From Sinisalibacter aestuarii (GTDB taxonomy: Bacteria; Pseudomonadota; Alphaproteobacteria; Rhodobacterales; Rhodobacteraceae), in NCBI RefSeq assembly GCF_027923545.1, contig NZ_BROH01000007.1, forward strand, positions 62,001-126,000: a DNA stretch of 64,000 nt, in the 5' to 3' direction. The first letter of the stretch is position 1. The number at the start of each line of letters is the position of its first letter. The position numbers and the translations under genes are program-made. The notes under the pieces are model-generated. The model was not told where the DNA came from and searched no databases. It saw only the letters and a program-made list of their open reading frames with translations. Below, piece after piece: positions 43,039 to 52,253 of this stretch.

Positions 43039-43860
43039 TCAGGCATGAGCGGTGGCAGAAAGAAACTGCCGCAGCCGCTCGGTTTGCGGGTTGCCGAAGA
43101 CCGCCTCGGGGGGGCCTTCTTCTTCGATCTTCCCCAGATGCAGGAAGATCACGTGATCCGCCACATCCGCCGCGAGGCGCATGTCATGGGTCACGATTAT
43201 CATGGTGCGGCCTTCGGTGGCGAGGTCCTTGATCACCTTCACCACCTCCTGTTCCAACTCGGGATCGAGCGCCGAGGTGGGCTCGTCGAACAACAGCGCG
43301 CGCGGCTCCATGCAGAGCGCGCGGGCGATGGCGGCACGCTGCTGCTGACCGCCCGAAAGCTGCGCCGGCCAGGCATCGGCCTTGTCGCCGATACCGACCT
43401 TGTCGAGATAATGCCGGGCGCGCTCCTCGACCTCGGCCCGGTCGCGCTTTAGCACCGTCACCGGCGCCTCCATCACGTTTTCGAGGATGGTCATATGGGC
43501 CCAGAGGTTGAACTGCTGAAACACCATCGACAGGTTGGTGCGGATGCGCGTCACCTGCGCCCGGTCGGCGGGGTGGCGGCCGGCCCCTTCGCCGCGCCAC
43601 TGAATCGGTTCCCCCTCGAAGAAGATTTCGCCCCGCTGGCTCTCTTCAAGCAGGTTGGCGCAGCGCAGCAGGGTGGATTTGCCTGAGCCGGACGAGCCGA
43701 TCAGCGCCACCACATGACCGCGCGGCGCGACCAGATCGACGCCCTTGAGAACCTCCAGTTCGCCGTAAGACTTGTGGAGGTCGCGGATCTCTATGACGGG
43801 CGGGTTTGTATCTAGCAAGGTCTCGGCAGCCGGTTGTTCCGGGGACCGAGTAGGGCGCAA
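43039..43860 (-). CDS. amino-acid ABC transporter ATPase (HisP-like)
   Basis: A 273-residue ATP-binding subunit with Walker A IGSSGSGKSTLL, FQQFNLWAHMTILENV (Q-loop), signature LSGGQQQRAAIARAL and Walker B LLFDEPTSALDPE, then the THDM switch. It energises the importer made with the three downstream genes. The N-terminus is uncertain: the likely start is a TTG at 43860 with a GAAG upstream, and the ABC domain begins only at about residue 22. Confidence 0.9.
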   Translation of the reverse strand: MRPTRSPEQPAAETLLDTNPPVIEIRDLHKSYGELEVLKGVDLVAPRGHVVALIGSSGSGKSTLLRCANLLEESQRGEIFFEGEPIQWRGEGAGRHPADRAQVTRIRTNLSMVFQQFNLWAHMTILENVMEAPVTVLKRDRAEVEERARHYLDKVGIGDKADAWPAQLSGGQQQRAAIARALCMEPRALLFDEPTSALDPELEQEVVKVIKDLATEGRTMIIVTHDMRLAADVADHVIFLHLGKIEEEGPPEAVFGNPQTERLRQFLSATAHA

Positions 43861-43947
43861 AATGCTTCACGATGCAACGGTTTTTACCGATTGGTCGCTT
43901 TACCTTCCGCTACGTCGCCGCCGGCGCGCAAGGAGCGGGCGTGCTGC

Positions 43948-44385
43948 TCAGGATTTGGCCGCTTTCTGCCGCGCGATGTTGCTGTCGCGGTCGTTCACGC
44001 CCAGAAGGGCCGCGACCATGCGCATCAGCGCGTCTTCCTCGTCGGCCCGCGCGCCGTCTGCCAGAACCACCATCCAGGCGCTTTCGACCACGCGGCGGCG
44101 GTCTTCGTAAGGTACCGCTTCCTTGATCGCCTGGGTGAAGCGCACCGTGTCGGGCGCCTCGGCCTCCACCGCCTCGGCCTGCTGGCGCAACTCGGCGGCC
44201 TCGGCCTGGCCGAGCTGGTAGCGCGCGGCGATGATCTGTTCGATCTGGTCGATCTCGGCGCGGGCGTAATCGTTATCGGACCGGGCAAGGCGGACGAGCA
44301 GCGCGGTAAGGGCGAGCCGCGCATCGGCATCGGCCAGCGGCTGCGGTGCGGGGGCGAAGAGGGATTTGAGAAGGCGATCGAGCAT
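43948..44385 (-). CDS. TerB-family protein (copy 1)
   Basis: A 145-residue acidic helical protein of the tellurite-resistance TerB/DUF533-like fold, recognisable from LALTALLVRLARSDNDYARAEIDQIEQII and VVESAWMVVLADGARADEEDALMRMVAALLGV (each read in parts). It has no membrane segment. It is a paralogue of the next gene upstream, which matches it in length and order of helices. Function unknown; there are no other ter genes here, so tellurite resistance is not supported. ATG 44385 is used. Confidence 0.8.
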   Translation of the reverse strand: MLDRLLKSLFAPAPQPLADADARLALTALLVRLARSDNDYARAEIDQIEQIIAARYQLGQAEAAELRQQAEAVEAEAPDTVRFTQAIKEAVPYEDRRRVVESAWMVVLADGARADEEDALMRMVAALLGVNDRDSNIARQKAAKS

Positions 44386-44420
44386 GTGGATGATATAGGC
44401 CGGAAAAACCCGGCTGCCAA

Positions 44421-44873
44421 TCACGGCTGCGTGTCGGGCTTGTCATGGCGCCGGGCGGTGTCGGCGGCATCGGCGGGGGAGAGGCCGAGCGCCGCCCCCA
44501 AGCCGGTGAGAAAGGCTTCTTCCTGCGGCTGCAGCGCGCGGTCGGCCAGCCCCACATCCCACAGTGCGCCGAACAGCGCGGCGCGGTCTTCATAGGGGGT
44601 ATGGCCCTGCACCTCGGCGATGAAATCGGCGGTGTCTGGGCCGGCGGCCTCGATCCGCTCGGCATCGGCGCGCAGCTTCGCCGCCTCGACCGGGTTCAGC
44701 CCGTGGGCGCGGGCGAGGATCGTGTCGATCTCGGCGATCTCCTCAAAGGCGTAATGCTCGTCCGCCTTGGCCATCCGCACGAGGAGCGCCGCCATGGCAA
44801 GGCGCACGTCGAGCGCGGGCAGCGGCTTGTCTTTCGGGTGGCCCTTGAGGCGGGCGATGAGCGCGTTGAACAT
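44421..44873 (-). CDS. TerB-family protein (copy 2)
   Basis: A 150-residue TerB-like helical protein, paralogous to the one at 43948-44385: MAALLVRMAKADEHYAFEEIAEIDTIL aligns with the corresponding region of copy 1, and YEDRAALFGALWDVGLADR aligns with YEDRRRVVESAWMVVLADG. It is just downstream of pyrG on the same strand, separated by a repeat-associated hairpin. Function unknown. Confidence 0.8.
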   Translation of the reverse strand: MFNALIARLKGHPKDKPLPALDVRLAMAALLVRMAKADEHYAFEEIAEIDTILARAHGLNPVEAAKLRADAERIEAAGPDTADFIAEVQGHTPYEDRAALFGALWDVGLADRALQPQEEAFLTGLGAALGLSPADAADTARRHDKPDTQP

Positions 44874-44909
44874 GAATGCCGTCCCCGGTTTTGCGCCGAG
44901 CCTAGCGCC

Positions 44910-44957
44910 TCTTTGGCTTGGCGCAAATACCCCACGCGCCGCCGCGCGGGCTTTGCG
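44910..44957 (-). terminator. hairpin with GGGTATTTGC motif downstream of pyrG
   Basis: On the minus strand CGCAAA/TTTGCG forms the outer stem around a small CG-rich inner stem, and the loop-distal side continues GGGGTATTTGCGCCAAG. The GTATTT core is shared with the modules at 424-475, 39007-39045 and 56809-56945. It lies just after the pyrG stop and before the TerB-like gene and is probably the end of the pyrG transcript. Confidence 0.45.
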
Positions 44958-44966
44958 TCACCGCTC

Positions 44967-46610
44967 TCAGACCAGCCGTTCCACCTCTTTCGCCGCGCGG
45001 ATGAAATCGGCAAACAGCGGCGCCGGAGCGAAGGGCTTGGATTTCAGCTCGGGGTGATATTGCACGCCGATGAACCAGGGGTGGTCCTTCCACTCGACGA
45101 TCTCGGGCAACCGCCCATCGGGCGACATGCCGGAAAACACCAGCCCGGCCTGTTCCAGCTCCTTGCGGTACTGGATATCCACCTCGTAGCGGTGGCGATG
45201 GCGCTCCTCGATGCTGGTCGTGCCATAGACCTCGGCCACTTTCGAGCCTTCCTTGAGCTGGGCGGTATAGGCGCCGAGCCGCATCGTGCCGCCCTTGTCG
45301 TCGGAGACCTTGCGCTTCACCTTGTAATTGCCCTGCACCCATTCCTTGAGGTGGTAAACCACCGGGGTGAAACGCTTTTTCCCGGCTTCGTGGTCAAATT
45401 CCTCGCTGCCGGCATTGTCGATCCCGATCACGTTGCGCGCCGCTTCGATCACCGCCATCTGCATCCCGAGACAGATGCCGAGATAGGGGATCTTGCGGGT
45501 GCGGGCGAATTCGGCGGCCCTGATCTTGCCCTCGGTGCCGCGCTCGCCGAAGCCGCCGGGCACGAGGATGGCGTGATAGCCTTCGAGATAGGGGGCAGGA
45601 TCTTCCTGCTCGAAGATCTCGGCGTCGATCCACTCCGCCTTCACCTTGGTGCGGTTGGCCATGCCGCCATGGGTCAGTGCCTCCTTGATCGACTTGTAGG
45701 CGTCTTCCAGCGCCACGTATTTGCCGACGATGGCCACTTTCACTTCGCCCTCGGCGTGGTTGATGCGGTCTTCCACATCCTGCCAGCGGCTGAGGTCGGG
45801 CTTTGGCGCGGGGCTGATCTGGAAGGCGTCGAGCACGGCCTGATCGAGTCCGACCGCGTGATAGGCCATTGGTGCTTCATAGATCGACTTGAGGTCATAG
45901 GCCGGGATGACGGCTTCCTTGCGCACATTGCAGAACAGCGCGATCTTCTCGCGCTCCTTGTCGGGGATCGGGTGCTCGGCGCGGGTGACCAGCACGTCGG
46001 GCGCGATGCCGATCGAGCGCAGTTCCTTCACCGAGTGCTGGGTGGGCTTGGTTTTGAGCTCGCCCGAGGCGGCGAGATAGGGGATCAGGGTAAGGTGCAT
46101 GAAGATGCACTGGCCGCGCTCGCGCTCCTGGCTGAACTGGCGGATCGCTTCGAAGAAGGGCAGCGCCTCGATATCGCCCACCGTGCCGCCGATCTCGCAC
46201 AGCATGAAATCGACCTCGTCATCGCCCACCGCGATCCAGTCCTTGATCTCGTTGGTGACGTGCGGAATCACCTGGATGGTCTTGCCGAGGTAATCGCCCC
46301 GGCGTTCCCGCTCCAGCACCGAGGTATAGATCCGGCCTGACGAGACCGAGTCGGTATTGCGCGCCGCCACGCCGGTGAAGCGCTCGTAATGGCCCAGGTC
46401 GAGATCGGTTTCGGCGCCATCGTCGGTGACGAACACCTCGCCATGCTCGAACGGGCTCATCGTGCCGGGATCGACGTTGAGATAGGGGTCGAGCTTGCGC
46501 AGCCGGACGGTGAAGCCGCGCGCCTGCAGCAATGCGCCGAGCGCCGCCGAGGTAAGCCCCTTGCCGAGCGAAGAGACCACGCCCCCGGTGATGAAGATGT
46601 ATCGTGCCAT
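44967..46610 (-). CDS. pyrG: CTP synthase
   Basis: A 547-residue amidotransferase that makes CTP from UTP. The N-terminal synthase domain starts [20 protein letters not shown] and holds [20 protein letters not shown]. The C-terminal glutaminase has the nucleophile Cys in [12 protein letters not shown] and the catalytic His-Glu in [10 protein letters not shown]. Length is normal. The ATG at 46610 was chosen; an upstream in-frame extension lacks conservation. A good promoter is visible at 46702-46730. TerB-like genes follow on the same strand. Confidence 0.97.
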   Translation of the reverse strand: MARYIFITGGVVSSLGKGLTSAALGALLQARGFTVRLRKLDPYLNVDPGTMSPFEHGEVFVTDDGAETDLDLGHYERFTGVAARNTDSVSSGRIYTSVLERERRGDYLGKTIQVIPHVTNEIKDWIAVGDDEVDFMLCEIGGTVGDIEALPFFEAIRQFSQERERGQCIFMHLTLIPYLAASGELKTKPTQHSVKELRSIGIAPDVLVTRAEHPIPDKEREKIALFCNVRKEAVIPAYDLKSIYEAPMAYHAVGLDQAVLDAFQISPAPKPDLSRWQDVEDRINHAEGEVKVAIVGKYVALEDAYKSIKEALTHGGMANRTKVKAEWIDAEIFEQEDPAPYLEGYHAILVPGGFGERGTEGKIRAAEFARTRKIPYLGICLGMQMAVIEAARNVIGIDNAGSEEFDHEAGKKRFTPVVYHLKEWVQGNYKVKRKVSDDKGGTMRLGAYTAQLKEGSKVAEVYGTTSIEERHRHRYEVDIQYRKELEQAGLVFSGMSPDGRLPEIVEWKDHPWFIGVQYHPELKSKPFAPAPLFADFIRAAKEVERLV

Positions 46611-46701
46611 GTGCTGGGCTGCCCCCGTGATTTTGCGTCTGTCTTGGGAGCGCACACACCGGCTCAACGGCCCGGCTAAATCGCTCCATCACGGGATTTG
46701 A

Positions 46702-46730
46702 GATATAGCCGATTCTCGGCCCCCGCGCAA
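46702..46730 (-). promoter_or_regulatory. predicted sigma70 promoter of pyrG
   Basis: On the minus strand TTGCGC (46725-46730), 17-base spacer and TATATC (46702-46707). The leader would be about 85 bases before the ATG at 46610; I see no clear attenuator in it. Confidence 0.55.
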
Positions 46731-46805
46731 CCGAAACGCTAGATGATGGGGCGATTTGTCTCGCGCCCTCAAGGTCTTGTGGTGTCGAGAGGGGGCGGGA
46801 ACGGG

Positions 46806-46827
46806 CCCCCGGAGTGGCCTCCGGGGG
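46806..46827 (-). terminator. GC hairpin downstream of secG
   Basis: CCCCCGGAG-TGGC-CTCCGGGGG is a perfect 9-bp stem, about 20 bp after the secG stop on the minus strand. No T-run. It probably marks the end of the secG transcript. Confidence 0.5.
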
Positions 46828-46849
46828 GCTCAGCCCGCCTGTGCGCGGC

Positions 46850-47251
46850 TCAGTCGGCGCGCGGCGGGGCCAGCGGCGCGTCGCCCGGCGTTTCGGCCGG
46901 GGCGGTGTTGCTGCCGGGCGGCATCAGGTCCGTCACGTCCGGCAGGCCGGGCGCGGCGGGGGTGGTCTCGGTCGTGGCCGGGGCGGTTTCCTCGCCGACG
47001 CGGTCGATCACCGAGGTGGCGGCGGAGTTGCGCGCCGAAACGATGGTCATCGCCAGCGAGGTGGCGAGAAAGGCGATCCCGAGCCCCCAGGTGACCTTGC
47101 CGAGCGCGGTGGCCGCGCCGCGGGCCGACATCACGCCACCACCGCCGCCGCCGCCGATCCCGAGGCCGCCGCCTTCGGAACGTTGCATCAGCACGATGGC
47201 GATCAGCGCCAGCGCGAGGATCAGCAGAATGACGAGAAGGACGTTTTCCAT
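46850..47251 (-). CDS. secG: preprotein translocase subunit SecG
   Basis: A 133-residue SecG. Two transmembrane helices are at about residues 3-20 and 52-70; the conserved VLMQRSEGGGLGIGGGGGGG cytoplasmic loop joins them and is unusually glycine-rich. The C-terminal ~55 residues are Pro/Ala/Thr-rich, a longer tail than in most bacteria but usual in alphaproteobacteria. It helps SecYE in protein export. It lies upstream of pyrG on the same strand but is separated by a hairpin and a promoter. Confidence 0.93.
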   Translation of the reverse strand: MENVLLVILLILALALIAIVLMQRSEGGGLGIGGGGGGGVMSARGAATALGKVTWGLGIAFLATSLAMTIVSARNSAATSVIDRVGEETAPATTETTPAAPGLPDVTDLMPPGSNTAPAETPGDAPLAPPRAD

Positions 47252-47328
47252 CAGGGACCCCGGGTTTCTGTCTCGATGGGGCTATCTAGGGGCAACCGCA
47301 CGAAGGGGCAACCCCGAATGCCCGCGGT

Positions 47329-47727
47329 TCATTCTTCATCGGCGTCGTCGACGTCGTATTGCCCGGAGATCGCCCGGCGCACGAAGGACCAGCTCATGCC
47401 GATGCCGAGCACCAGCGAGACGGCGAACAGGCCGATCCAGAGGCTGAAATCGGGGTCGTCGAGCGATAGCCAGCCCCAGTCCCACAACACCCAGAGCAAA
47501 GCCGCAACCACAGCGGTGACCAGGAGAATGCCGAAGCCGCCAATCGAGCGGATTGTGGCGCGAAGGTAGATCACCCAGGCTACGAGCAGGAGCAGCCCGA
47601 GCAGCACCGTGAGGGGAAGCTGGCCGGTCAGGTGGCTGCTGGCCCAGCGGACGTAATTGAAGCTGGTCGGATTGAACGTCGCCGCCACCAGCACGAAGGC
47701 GAACAGCCAGCGCAGGAAAAAGCCCAT
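47329..47727 (-). CDS. DUF6524 family membrane protein
   Basis: A 132-residue integral membrane protein with four predicted helices, matching DUF6524: FFLRWLFAFVLVAATFNPTSFNYVRW (in parts, residues 3-28) is the family hallmark. An acidic cytoplasmic tail ends YDVDDADEE. Function unknown. The ATG at 47727 has GGAG about eight bases upstream and is preferred over an in-frame start at 47754. Confidence 0.8.
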   Translation of the reverse strand: MGFFLRWLFAFVLVAATFNPTSFNYVRWASSHLTGQLPLTVLLGLLLLVAWVIYLRATIRSIGGFGILLVTAVVAALLWVLWDWGWLSLDDPDFSLWIGLFAVSLVLGIGMSWSFVRRAISGQYDVDDADEE

Positions 47728-47800
47728 CTCGGTCTCCGTTTTCCTACCCTTCACCGAAGCAGGCGGGCCTGTCCAGACTGCGTAACTCGGGCGGGTGCGC

Positions 47801-48304
47801 TCAGCGCTTCGGAGCCGCGCGGGCGTTACGGCGCAGCCAGGCCCCGACCGCCAGCATCACGGCGGCGACGATGATGGGGTTCAACGCGCCAACGAGCACG
47901 GCAAAGAGGGTAAAGGCGGATTCCCAGTCACTGCGGGTGGCCCATGGCAGGGTGCGCGCGACCGATAGCGCGAGGCCGCCGAGTGCCACCAGGGGTGCGC
48001 CCCACATCAGCCAGAGGCCGGCGCGGTTGTCTTTGCCGGCGCGGTCAGGCGGCGGGCCCGGCGCCATTGCGGAGCTGCGCATCGGATTCCGCCGTTGGCC
48101 GTGGAACCGAGCGGCCAGACCGAGGGCGATTACGGCCCCGGCGAGCATCACCAGGACCACGGCCAGGGAAAGATAAAAAACGGTGACGATAGGCCCCATG
48201 CCCGAGCTGTCGTCCCAGATGGCGACGCCCTGCCAGCCGAGGACCGCGGCGGCCAGAACGGCGAAACCGGCAAGACTGAAAAGCAGGATACTCATAACGC
48301 GCAT
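47801..48304 (-). CDS. hypothetical four-helix membrane protein
   Basis: A 167-residue protein not recognised. Four hydrophobic segments are at about residues 4-22, 36-60, 98-114 and 127-148, with a basic, proline-rich loop between helices 2 and 3 (residues 65-92). There is no signal motif or cofactor site. The start could be 48304 (M1) or three codons later. It is alone on its strand, between the DUF6524 gene and the divergent purA. Function unknown. Confidence 0.6.
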   Translation of the reverse strand: MRVMSILLFSLAGFAVLAAAVLGWQGVAIWDDSSGMGPIVTVFYLSLAVVLVMLAGAVIALGLAARFHGQRRNPMRSSAMAPGPPPDRAGKDNRAGLWLMWGAPLVALGGLALSVARTLPWATRSDWESAFTLFAVLVGALNPIIVAAVMLAVGAWLRRNARAAPKR

Positions 48305-48433
48305 CGGTTCGTTCCCAGACTGGTACGCCTGTCGGATACCAGTGCAATCGGGCGTGACTGTGGCACGAAATTGTTGTTTCGCCCAGGCCCGCGGCCCGCT
48401 ATACGGTGCCCGGCTTCACACCCGGAGGATCAT

Positions 48434-49726
48434 ATGGCCAACGTTGTCGTCGTGGGCGCCCAGTGGGGCGACGAGGGAAAAGGCAAGCTGGTGGACTGGC
48501 TGAGCGAGCGCGCCGATGTGGTCTGCCGCTTTCAGGGCGGCCATAATGCCGGCCATACTCTGGTGATCGACGGCGAGGTGTTCAAGCTCAACGCGCTGCC
48601 CTCGGGCGTGGTGCGCGGCGGCAAGCTCTCGGTGATCGGCAACGGCGTGGTGCTCGACCCCTGGCATCTGGTGAGCGAGATCGAGGCGATTGCCAAACAG
48701 GGCGTGACGATCACCCCCGAAAACCTGATGATCGCGGAGAATACGCCGCTGATCCTGCCATTCCACGGCGAGCTCGACCGGGCGCGCGAGGCGCAGAACT
48801 CGGTGGCCAAGATCGGCACCACCGGGCGGGGCATTGGCCCGGCCTATGAAGACAAGGTGGGCCGCCGGGTGATCCGCGTCGCCGACCTCGCCGATCCGGC
48901 GACGTTGGAACTGCGCGTCGACCGGGCGCTGGTGCACCATAATGCGCTGCGGGCGGGGCTTGGGCTGGAAGCAATCGACAAGGCGGCGCTGATCGCGCAA
49001 CTGAATGAAATCGCGCCGAAAATCCTCGCCTATGCCGCGCCGGTCTGGAAGGTGCTGAACGAAAAGCGCAAGGCCGGCAAGCGCATCCTGTTCGAAGGCG
49101 CGCAAGGCTCGCTGCTCGATATCGACTTCGGCACCTATCCTTATGTGACCTCCTCGAACGTCATCGCCGGCCAGGCGGCAACGGGCGTGGGCGTGGGGCC
49201 GGGCAGCGTCGATTACGTGCTCGGCATCGTCAAGGCCTATACCACCCGGGTGGGCGAGGGGCCGTTTCCGACCGAGCTGTTCGACGCCGATGGCGACCGG
49301 CTGGGCGAGCGCGGCCATGAATGGGGCACCACCACCGGGCGCAAGCGCCGCTGCGGCTGGTTCGATGCCGCGCTGGTGCGCCAGACCTGCGCGATCAACG
49401 GCATCAACGGCATTGCGCTGACCAAGCTCGACGTGCTCGACGGCTTTGAGGAGCTGAAAATCTGCACCGGCTACGAACTCGACGGCGAAAAGCTCGATTA
49501 TCTGCCCACCGCCGCCGATCAGCAGGCGCGGGTGACCCCGGTTTACGAGACGATGCCGGGCTGGAGCCAGTCGACCGAGGGCGCACGCAGTTGGGCCGAA
49601 TTGCCGGCGGAGGCGATCAAATATGTGCGCCGCGTGGAGGAGTTGATCGACTGCCCGGTGGCGCTGCTCTCGACCAGCCCCGAGCGGGAAGATACGATCC
49701 TCGTCACCGATCCTTTCGCGGACTGA
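48434..49726 (+). CDS. purA: adenylosuccinate synthetase
   Basis: A 430-residue GTP-dependent synthetase for AMP biosynthesis. [14 protein letters not shown] (about residues 11-24) is the P-loop hallmark; [36 protein letters not shown] and [14 protein letters not shown] are all intact. The length is normal. GGAGG lies just before the ATG at 48434. The DUF2842 gene follows after 4 bp. Confidence 0.97.
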   Translation: MANVVVVGAQWGDEGKGKLVDWLSERADVVCRFQGGHNAGHTLVIDGEVFKLNALPSGVVRGGKLSVIGNGVVLDPWHLVSEIEAIAKQGVTITPENLMIAENTPLILPFHGELDRAREAQNSVAKIGTTGRGIGPAYEDKVGRRVIRVADLADPATLELRVDRALVHHNALRAGLGLEAIDKAALIAQLNEIAPKILAYAAPVWKVLNEKRKAGKRILFEGAQGSLLDIDFGTYPYVTSSNVIAGQAATGVGVGPGSVDYVLGIVKAYTTRVGEGPFPTELFDADGDRLGERGHEWGTTTGRKRRCGWFDAALVRQTCAINGINGIALTKLDVLDGFEELKICTGYELDGEKLDYLPTAADQQARVTPVYETMPGWSQSTEGARSWAELPAEAIKYVRRVEELIDCPVALLSTSPEREDTILVTDPFAD

Positions 49727-49730
49727 GCCG

Positions 49731-49955
49731 ATGACCTTCAAAGCACGCAAACGCCTCGCTATCCTGGTGCTCGTTCTCGGCCTGCCGGCCTATATCATCC
49801 TTGCGGTGGTGATCGTCGGCCAGTTCGAGCGGCCAAGCCTGCTGGTGGAGCTTGCGGTCTATGTCGGGCTTGGCGTGATCTGGGCACTGCCGCTCAAACG
49901 GCTGTTTCTCGGCATTGCCCGCCCCGATCCGGACGGCGAAAACGAAACGGAGTGA
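49731..49955 (+). CDS. DUF2842 family small membrane protein
   Basis: A 74-residue protein with two transmembrane helices (about residues 10-30 and 38-58), matching DUF2842 (RKRLAILVLVLGLPAYIILAV in two parts and IWALPLKRLFLGIARPDP). Often found next to purA in alphaproteobacteria. Function unknown. It starts 4 bp after purA and its stop lies in the stem of a terminator-like hairpin. Confidence 0.85.
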   Translation: MTFKARKRLAILVLVLGLPAYIILAVVIVGQFERPSLLVELAVYVGLGVIWALPLKRLFLGIARPDPDGENETE

Positions 49956-49972
49956 CCGCGAGGGCCACTCCG
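49948..49972 (+). terminator. terminator-like hairpin after DUF2842
   Basis: CGGAGTG (49948-49954) pairs with CACTCCG (49966-49972); the stop codon is inside the first arm. The following stretch is TTCAGTCTTTC, a weak T-run. The opposing 703-residue gene ends 28 bp downstream, so it could serve both directions. Confidence 0.5.
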
Positions 49973-50000
49973 TTCAGTCTTTCAGGCGGTTGACCGGCGC

Positions 50001-52112
50001 TCAGGCGTCGGCGTCGAAGAACCGGCTTTTCTTGCTCAGCACGAAAATCCCGCGCTTGACCTTGGTGATGCGGCCATCGCGCAGCAATTTGCCGAAGGCG
50101 CGCAGGCCCTCTTCGCGCGACATGTCGGGCATGGTGCTGCGCACCAGCGTCATCAGCTGCGGGCGGGTCACGTTGGCGCGGCCGACTTCCTGGGTGAAGA
50201 AGGCGACACCGGCCTCGACCACGTCGTCATAGCCCTCGGCATCCTGATGATCGAGGAAGGCGCGGAACCCGGCCACCATCGGGGTGGCATCGGCTTCGGC
50301 GTCGCCATCCAGTTCATCCTCGTCGATATCGCGGGCCACGGCCAGATTGCCCGCCGCCACCCGGCGCGGACGCACCGGCGAAACCGGCTGGGCCGGCTCG
50401 GAGGCGGTGGCGTCTGCCGGTTCGTCGATCCGCTGTTCGGAAACCAGCACCAGCGGCGCGAGGCGGCGGTGCGGGCGCTTGCCCTGCATGTCACCGGCAT
50501 CGGGGCGGCGCGGGCGCACCACACGGGCCAGATCGGCGCGGTAGGCATCCTGCGCTTCCTGCTCCTCTTCGTCTTTCGACGGTGCGTCGCCATCGGCGCG
50601 GGTGGCCTGGACGGCTTGCTTGAGGTGCTGGATCGCCGAGCGCCGGCGCGAGGCCTCGCCGCTTTCGAGCTGGGTGTTGGTCTTGGCCAGGATCCGGTCG
50701 ACGGCGGTGTCGGTATCCGACAGCTCATGCTCGTCGAAAGCGGTGCGAAGCGGCGCGCGGTGCGGCACTTCGATCCGGTCGGCAGGCATCTCGTCGGCCT
50801 CGTCGATGGCGAGCGGATCGTGCCCGGCTTCGGTGGCTTCGTCCTCTTCGTCCTCGTCGGCATAGGCGGCGCGCTCGGCCTCGTCGTGGTCGGCAACGGT
50901 TGCGCGCGCGACTTCGGCGAGTTCGGCGGCGAGGTCGGCCTCATCTTCGTCCGACAGCGTGCTTTCGCCGGGCACCGCGAAACCGTCATCCTCGTCCTCA
51001 TACTCGGCTTCGGCGGGCTTGGCGGGCATCGGGCGGCGCACCTTGATAACGCGGGCAACCGGGCGCGGGCGCGCATCCGGCGCCGGCGCGTCGGCGTCCG
51101 CGGCCGCTTCGGCTTCGTCCTCGGCGATGTCGGCGTCGTTCTCATCGAGCCCGGCGATCAGGCTGGCGACGTCGTCGTCATCCTCGTCGGCCCCGGCCTC
51201 ATCGGCCACGATCACCTCGTCCTCTTCCATCACTGCGGGGTGGGTGAGCGAGCCGAGCACGGCGCTGATCGCGTCGTTGTCGTCGTCAGCGCTCTGCTCA
51301 TCGCCGCCGGTGAGGGCGTCTTCGAGCACGTCTTCATATTCATCGGAGAGATCGGCGAAATATTCCTCACCGTTCTCATCTTCGAGAAAATCGCCATCGC
51401 CATTGTCGACCACGGCGCGGATGCGCATCAGCTTGTCGGTCACCGATCCGGCGACGGGCTGGTCGGCCTCCTCGGCCTCGGCGGCGGCGCGTGCTTCTTC
51501 CTCGGCGCGGCGGGCGGCCTCTTCGGCCTCGGCTTGCGCCCTGGCGGCCTCTGCGGCTTTCGCCTCTTCCTCAGCCTTGCGTGCAGCCTCTTCCGCGGCC
51601 TTGCGTGCGGCCTCTTCCTCCGCCGCCTTGCGGGCGGCTTCGGCCGCCTCGGCGGCCTTGCGTTCGGCTTCCTCTTCAGCGGCTTTGCGCGCGGCCTCTT
51701 CTTCGGCGGCTTTGCGGGCGTCTTCCTCGGCTGCCTTGCGCGCCGCATCCGCCTTGGCCTGTTCCGCGTCGCGGGCGGCTTGCGCCTCGGCCTCGCGCGC
51801 GGCCTCGTCGGCGGCGCTGTCGGCGATCAGCCCGGCGGGAGCGGCGACCGCATCGTCATCGGTCTGGCGCAGAATCACGCCATGCTCGCTCACCTTCGCC
51901 TCGACCCGCCTCTGAATCTCGCGCTCGGCGATACGATGCAGCATCTCGGCATCCGGCGTCGGCGGCTCGGCCCCGAAGTAACGGTCATCCGCCGCAAGGT
52001 CGCGGAAATACTCGGCAATCGACCGCATCGTTGAAAACGGGTCGTCGAATCCTTCCAGCGTACAGCTGAAGGTGCCGTAAGAAACGGTGAGGATCCTGCT
52101 CGTGTTCACCAT
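50001..52112 (-). CDS. long Ala/Glu-rich coiled-coil protein with conserved ends
   Basis: A 703-residue cytoplasmic protein I do not recognise. The N-terminal ~95 residues look conserved (NTSRILTVSYGTFSCTLEGF; MRSIAEYFRDLAADDRYFGA). Residues ~105-225 are heptad-like repeats of AARKAAEEE, a long coiled coil; residues ~230-560 are acidic and low in complexity. The C-terminal ~90 residues are ordered again (GYDDVVEAGVAFFTQEVG; LRAFGKLLRDGRITKVKRGI), resembling a winged-helix or HTH domain. Function unknown; a structural or nucleoid/cell-division scaffold is one idea. The start codon is at 52112 with a weak ribosome-binding site. Confidence 0.75.
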   Translation of the reverse strand: MVNTSRILTVSYGTFSCTLEGFDDPFSTMRSIAEYFRDLAADDRYFGAEPPTPDAEMLHRIAEREIQRRVEAKVSEHGVILRQTDDDAVAAPAGLIADSAADEAAREAEAQAARDAEQAKADAARKAAEEDARKAAEEEAARKAAEEEAERKAAEAAEAARKAAEEEAARKAAEEAARKAEEEAKAAEAARAQAEAEEAARRAEEEARAAAEAEEADQPVAGSVTDKLMRIRAVVDNGDGDFLEDENGEEYFADLSDEYEDVLEDALTGGDEQSADDDNDAISAVLGSLTHPAVMEEDEVIVADEAGADEDDDDVASLIAGLDENDADIAEDEAEAAADADAPAPDARPRPVARVIKVRRPMPAKPAEAEYEDEDDGFAVPGESTLSDEDEADLAAELAEVARATVADHDEAERAAYADEDEEDEATEAGHDPLAIDEADEMPADRIEVPHRAPLRTAFDEHELSDTDTAVDRILAKTNTQLESGEASRRRSAIQHLKQAVQATRADGDAPSKDEEEQEAQDAYRADLARVVRPRRPDAGDMQGKRPHRRLAPLVLVSEQRIDEPADATASEPAQPVSPVRPRRVAAGNLAVARDIDEDELDGDAEADATPMVAGFRAFLDHQDAEGYDDVVEAGVAFFTQEVGRANVTRPQLMTLVRSTMPDMSREEGLRAFGKLLRDGRITKVKRGIFVLSKKSRFFDADA
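51480..51790 (-). repeat. tandem AARKAAEEE-type coding repeat
   Basis: Imperfect tandem units within the long coiled-coil gene encode AARKAAEEEA/ERKAAEAAE variants. It is a coding repeat that could vary in copy number by slippage. Confidence 0.7.
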
Positions 52113-52253
52113 CTACTTGTCGCTTTCTCCCCCGATCCAGCAACAATCGGTTTACCATGGACACCACGTTGAAATTGCACAAAACCGGGAAATTGCCGGT
52201 GTTTTTTCGCGGCGGGAATATGGATAGTTTCCAGATCGGATACAGTTAGGCAT

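Noticed and set aside
43948-44873. TerB-like genes read as a tellurite-resistance operon
   Set aside because: No TerC, TerD or TerZ-like genes are present; the fold alone does not support resistance.
46611-46701. Possible pyrG leader attenuator
   Set aside because: No C-run at the start of the leader and no clear terminator/antiterminator pair were found.
51480-51790. Tandem repeats considered as a CRISPR array
   Set aside because: Units are imperfect, in frame and without unique spacers; they encode a coiled coil.
50247-52034. A Gly/Phe-rich 595-codon plus-strand frame opposite the coiled-coil gene
   Set aside because: Its Leu/Phe/Gly pattern is the reverse complement of the Ala/Glu/Asp repeats; no start signal.
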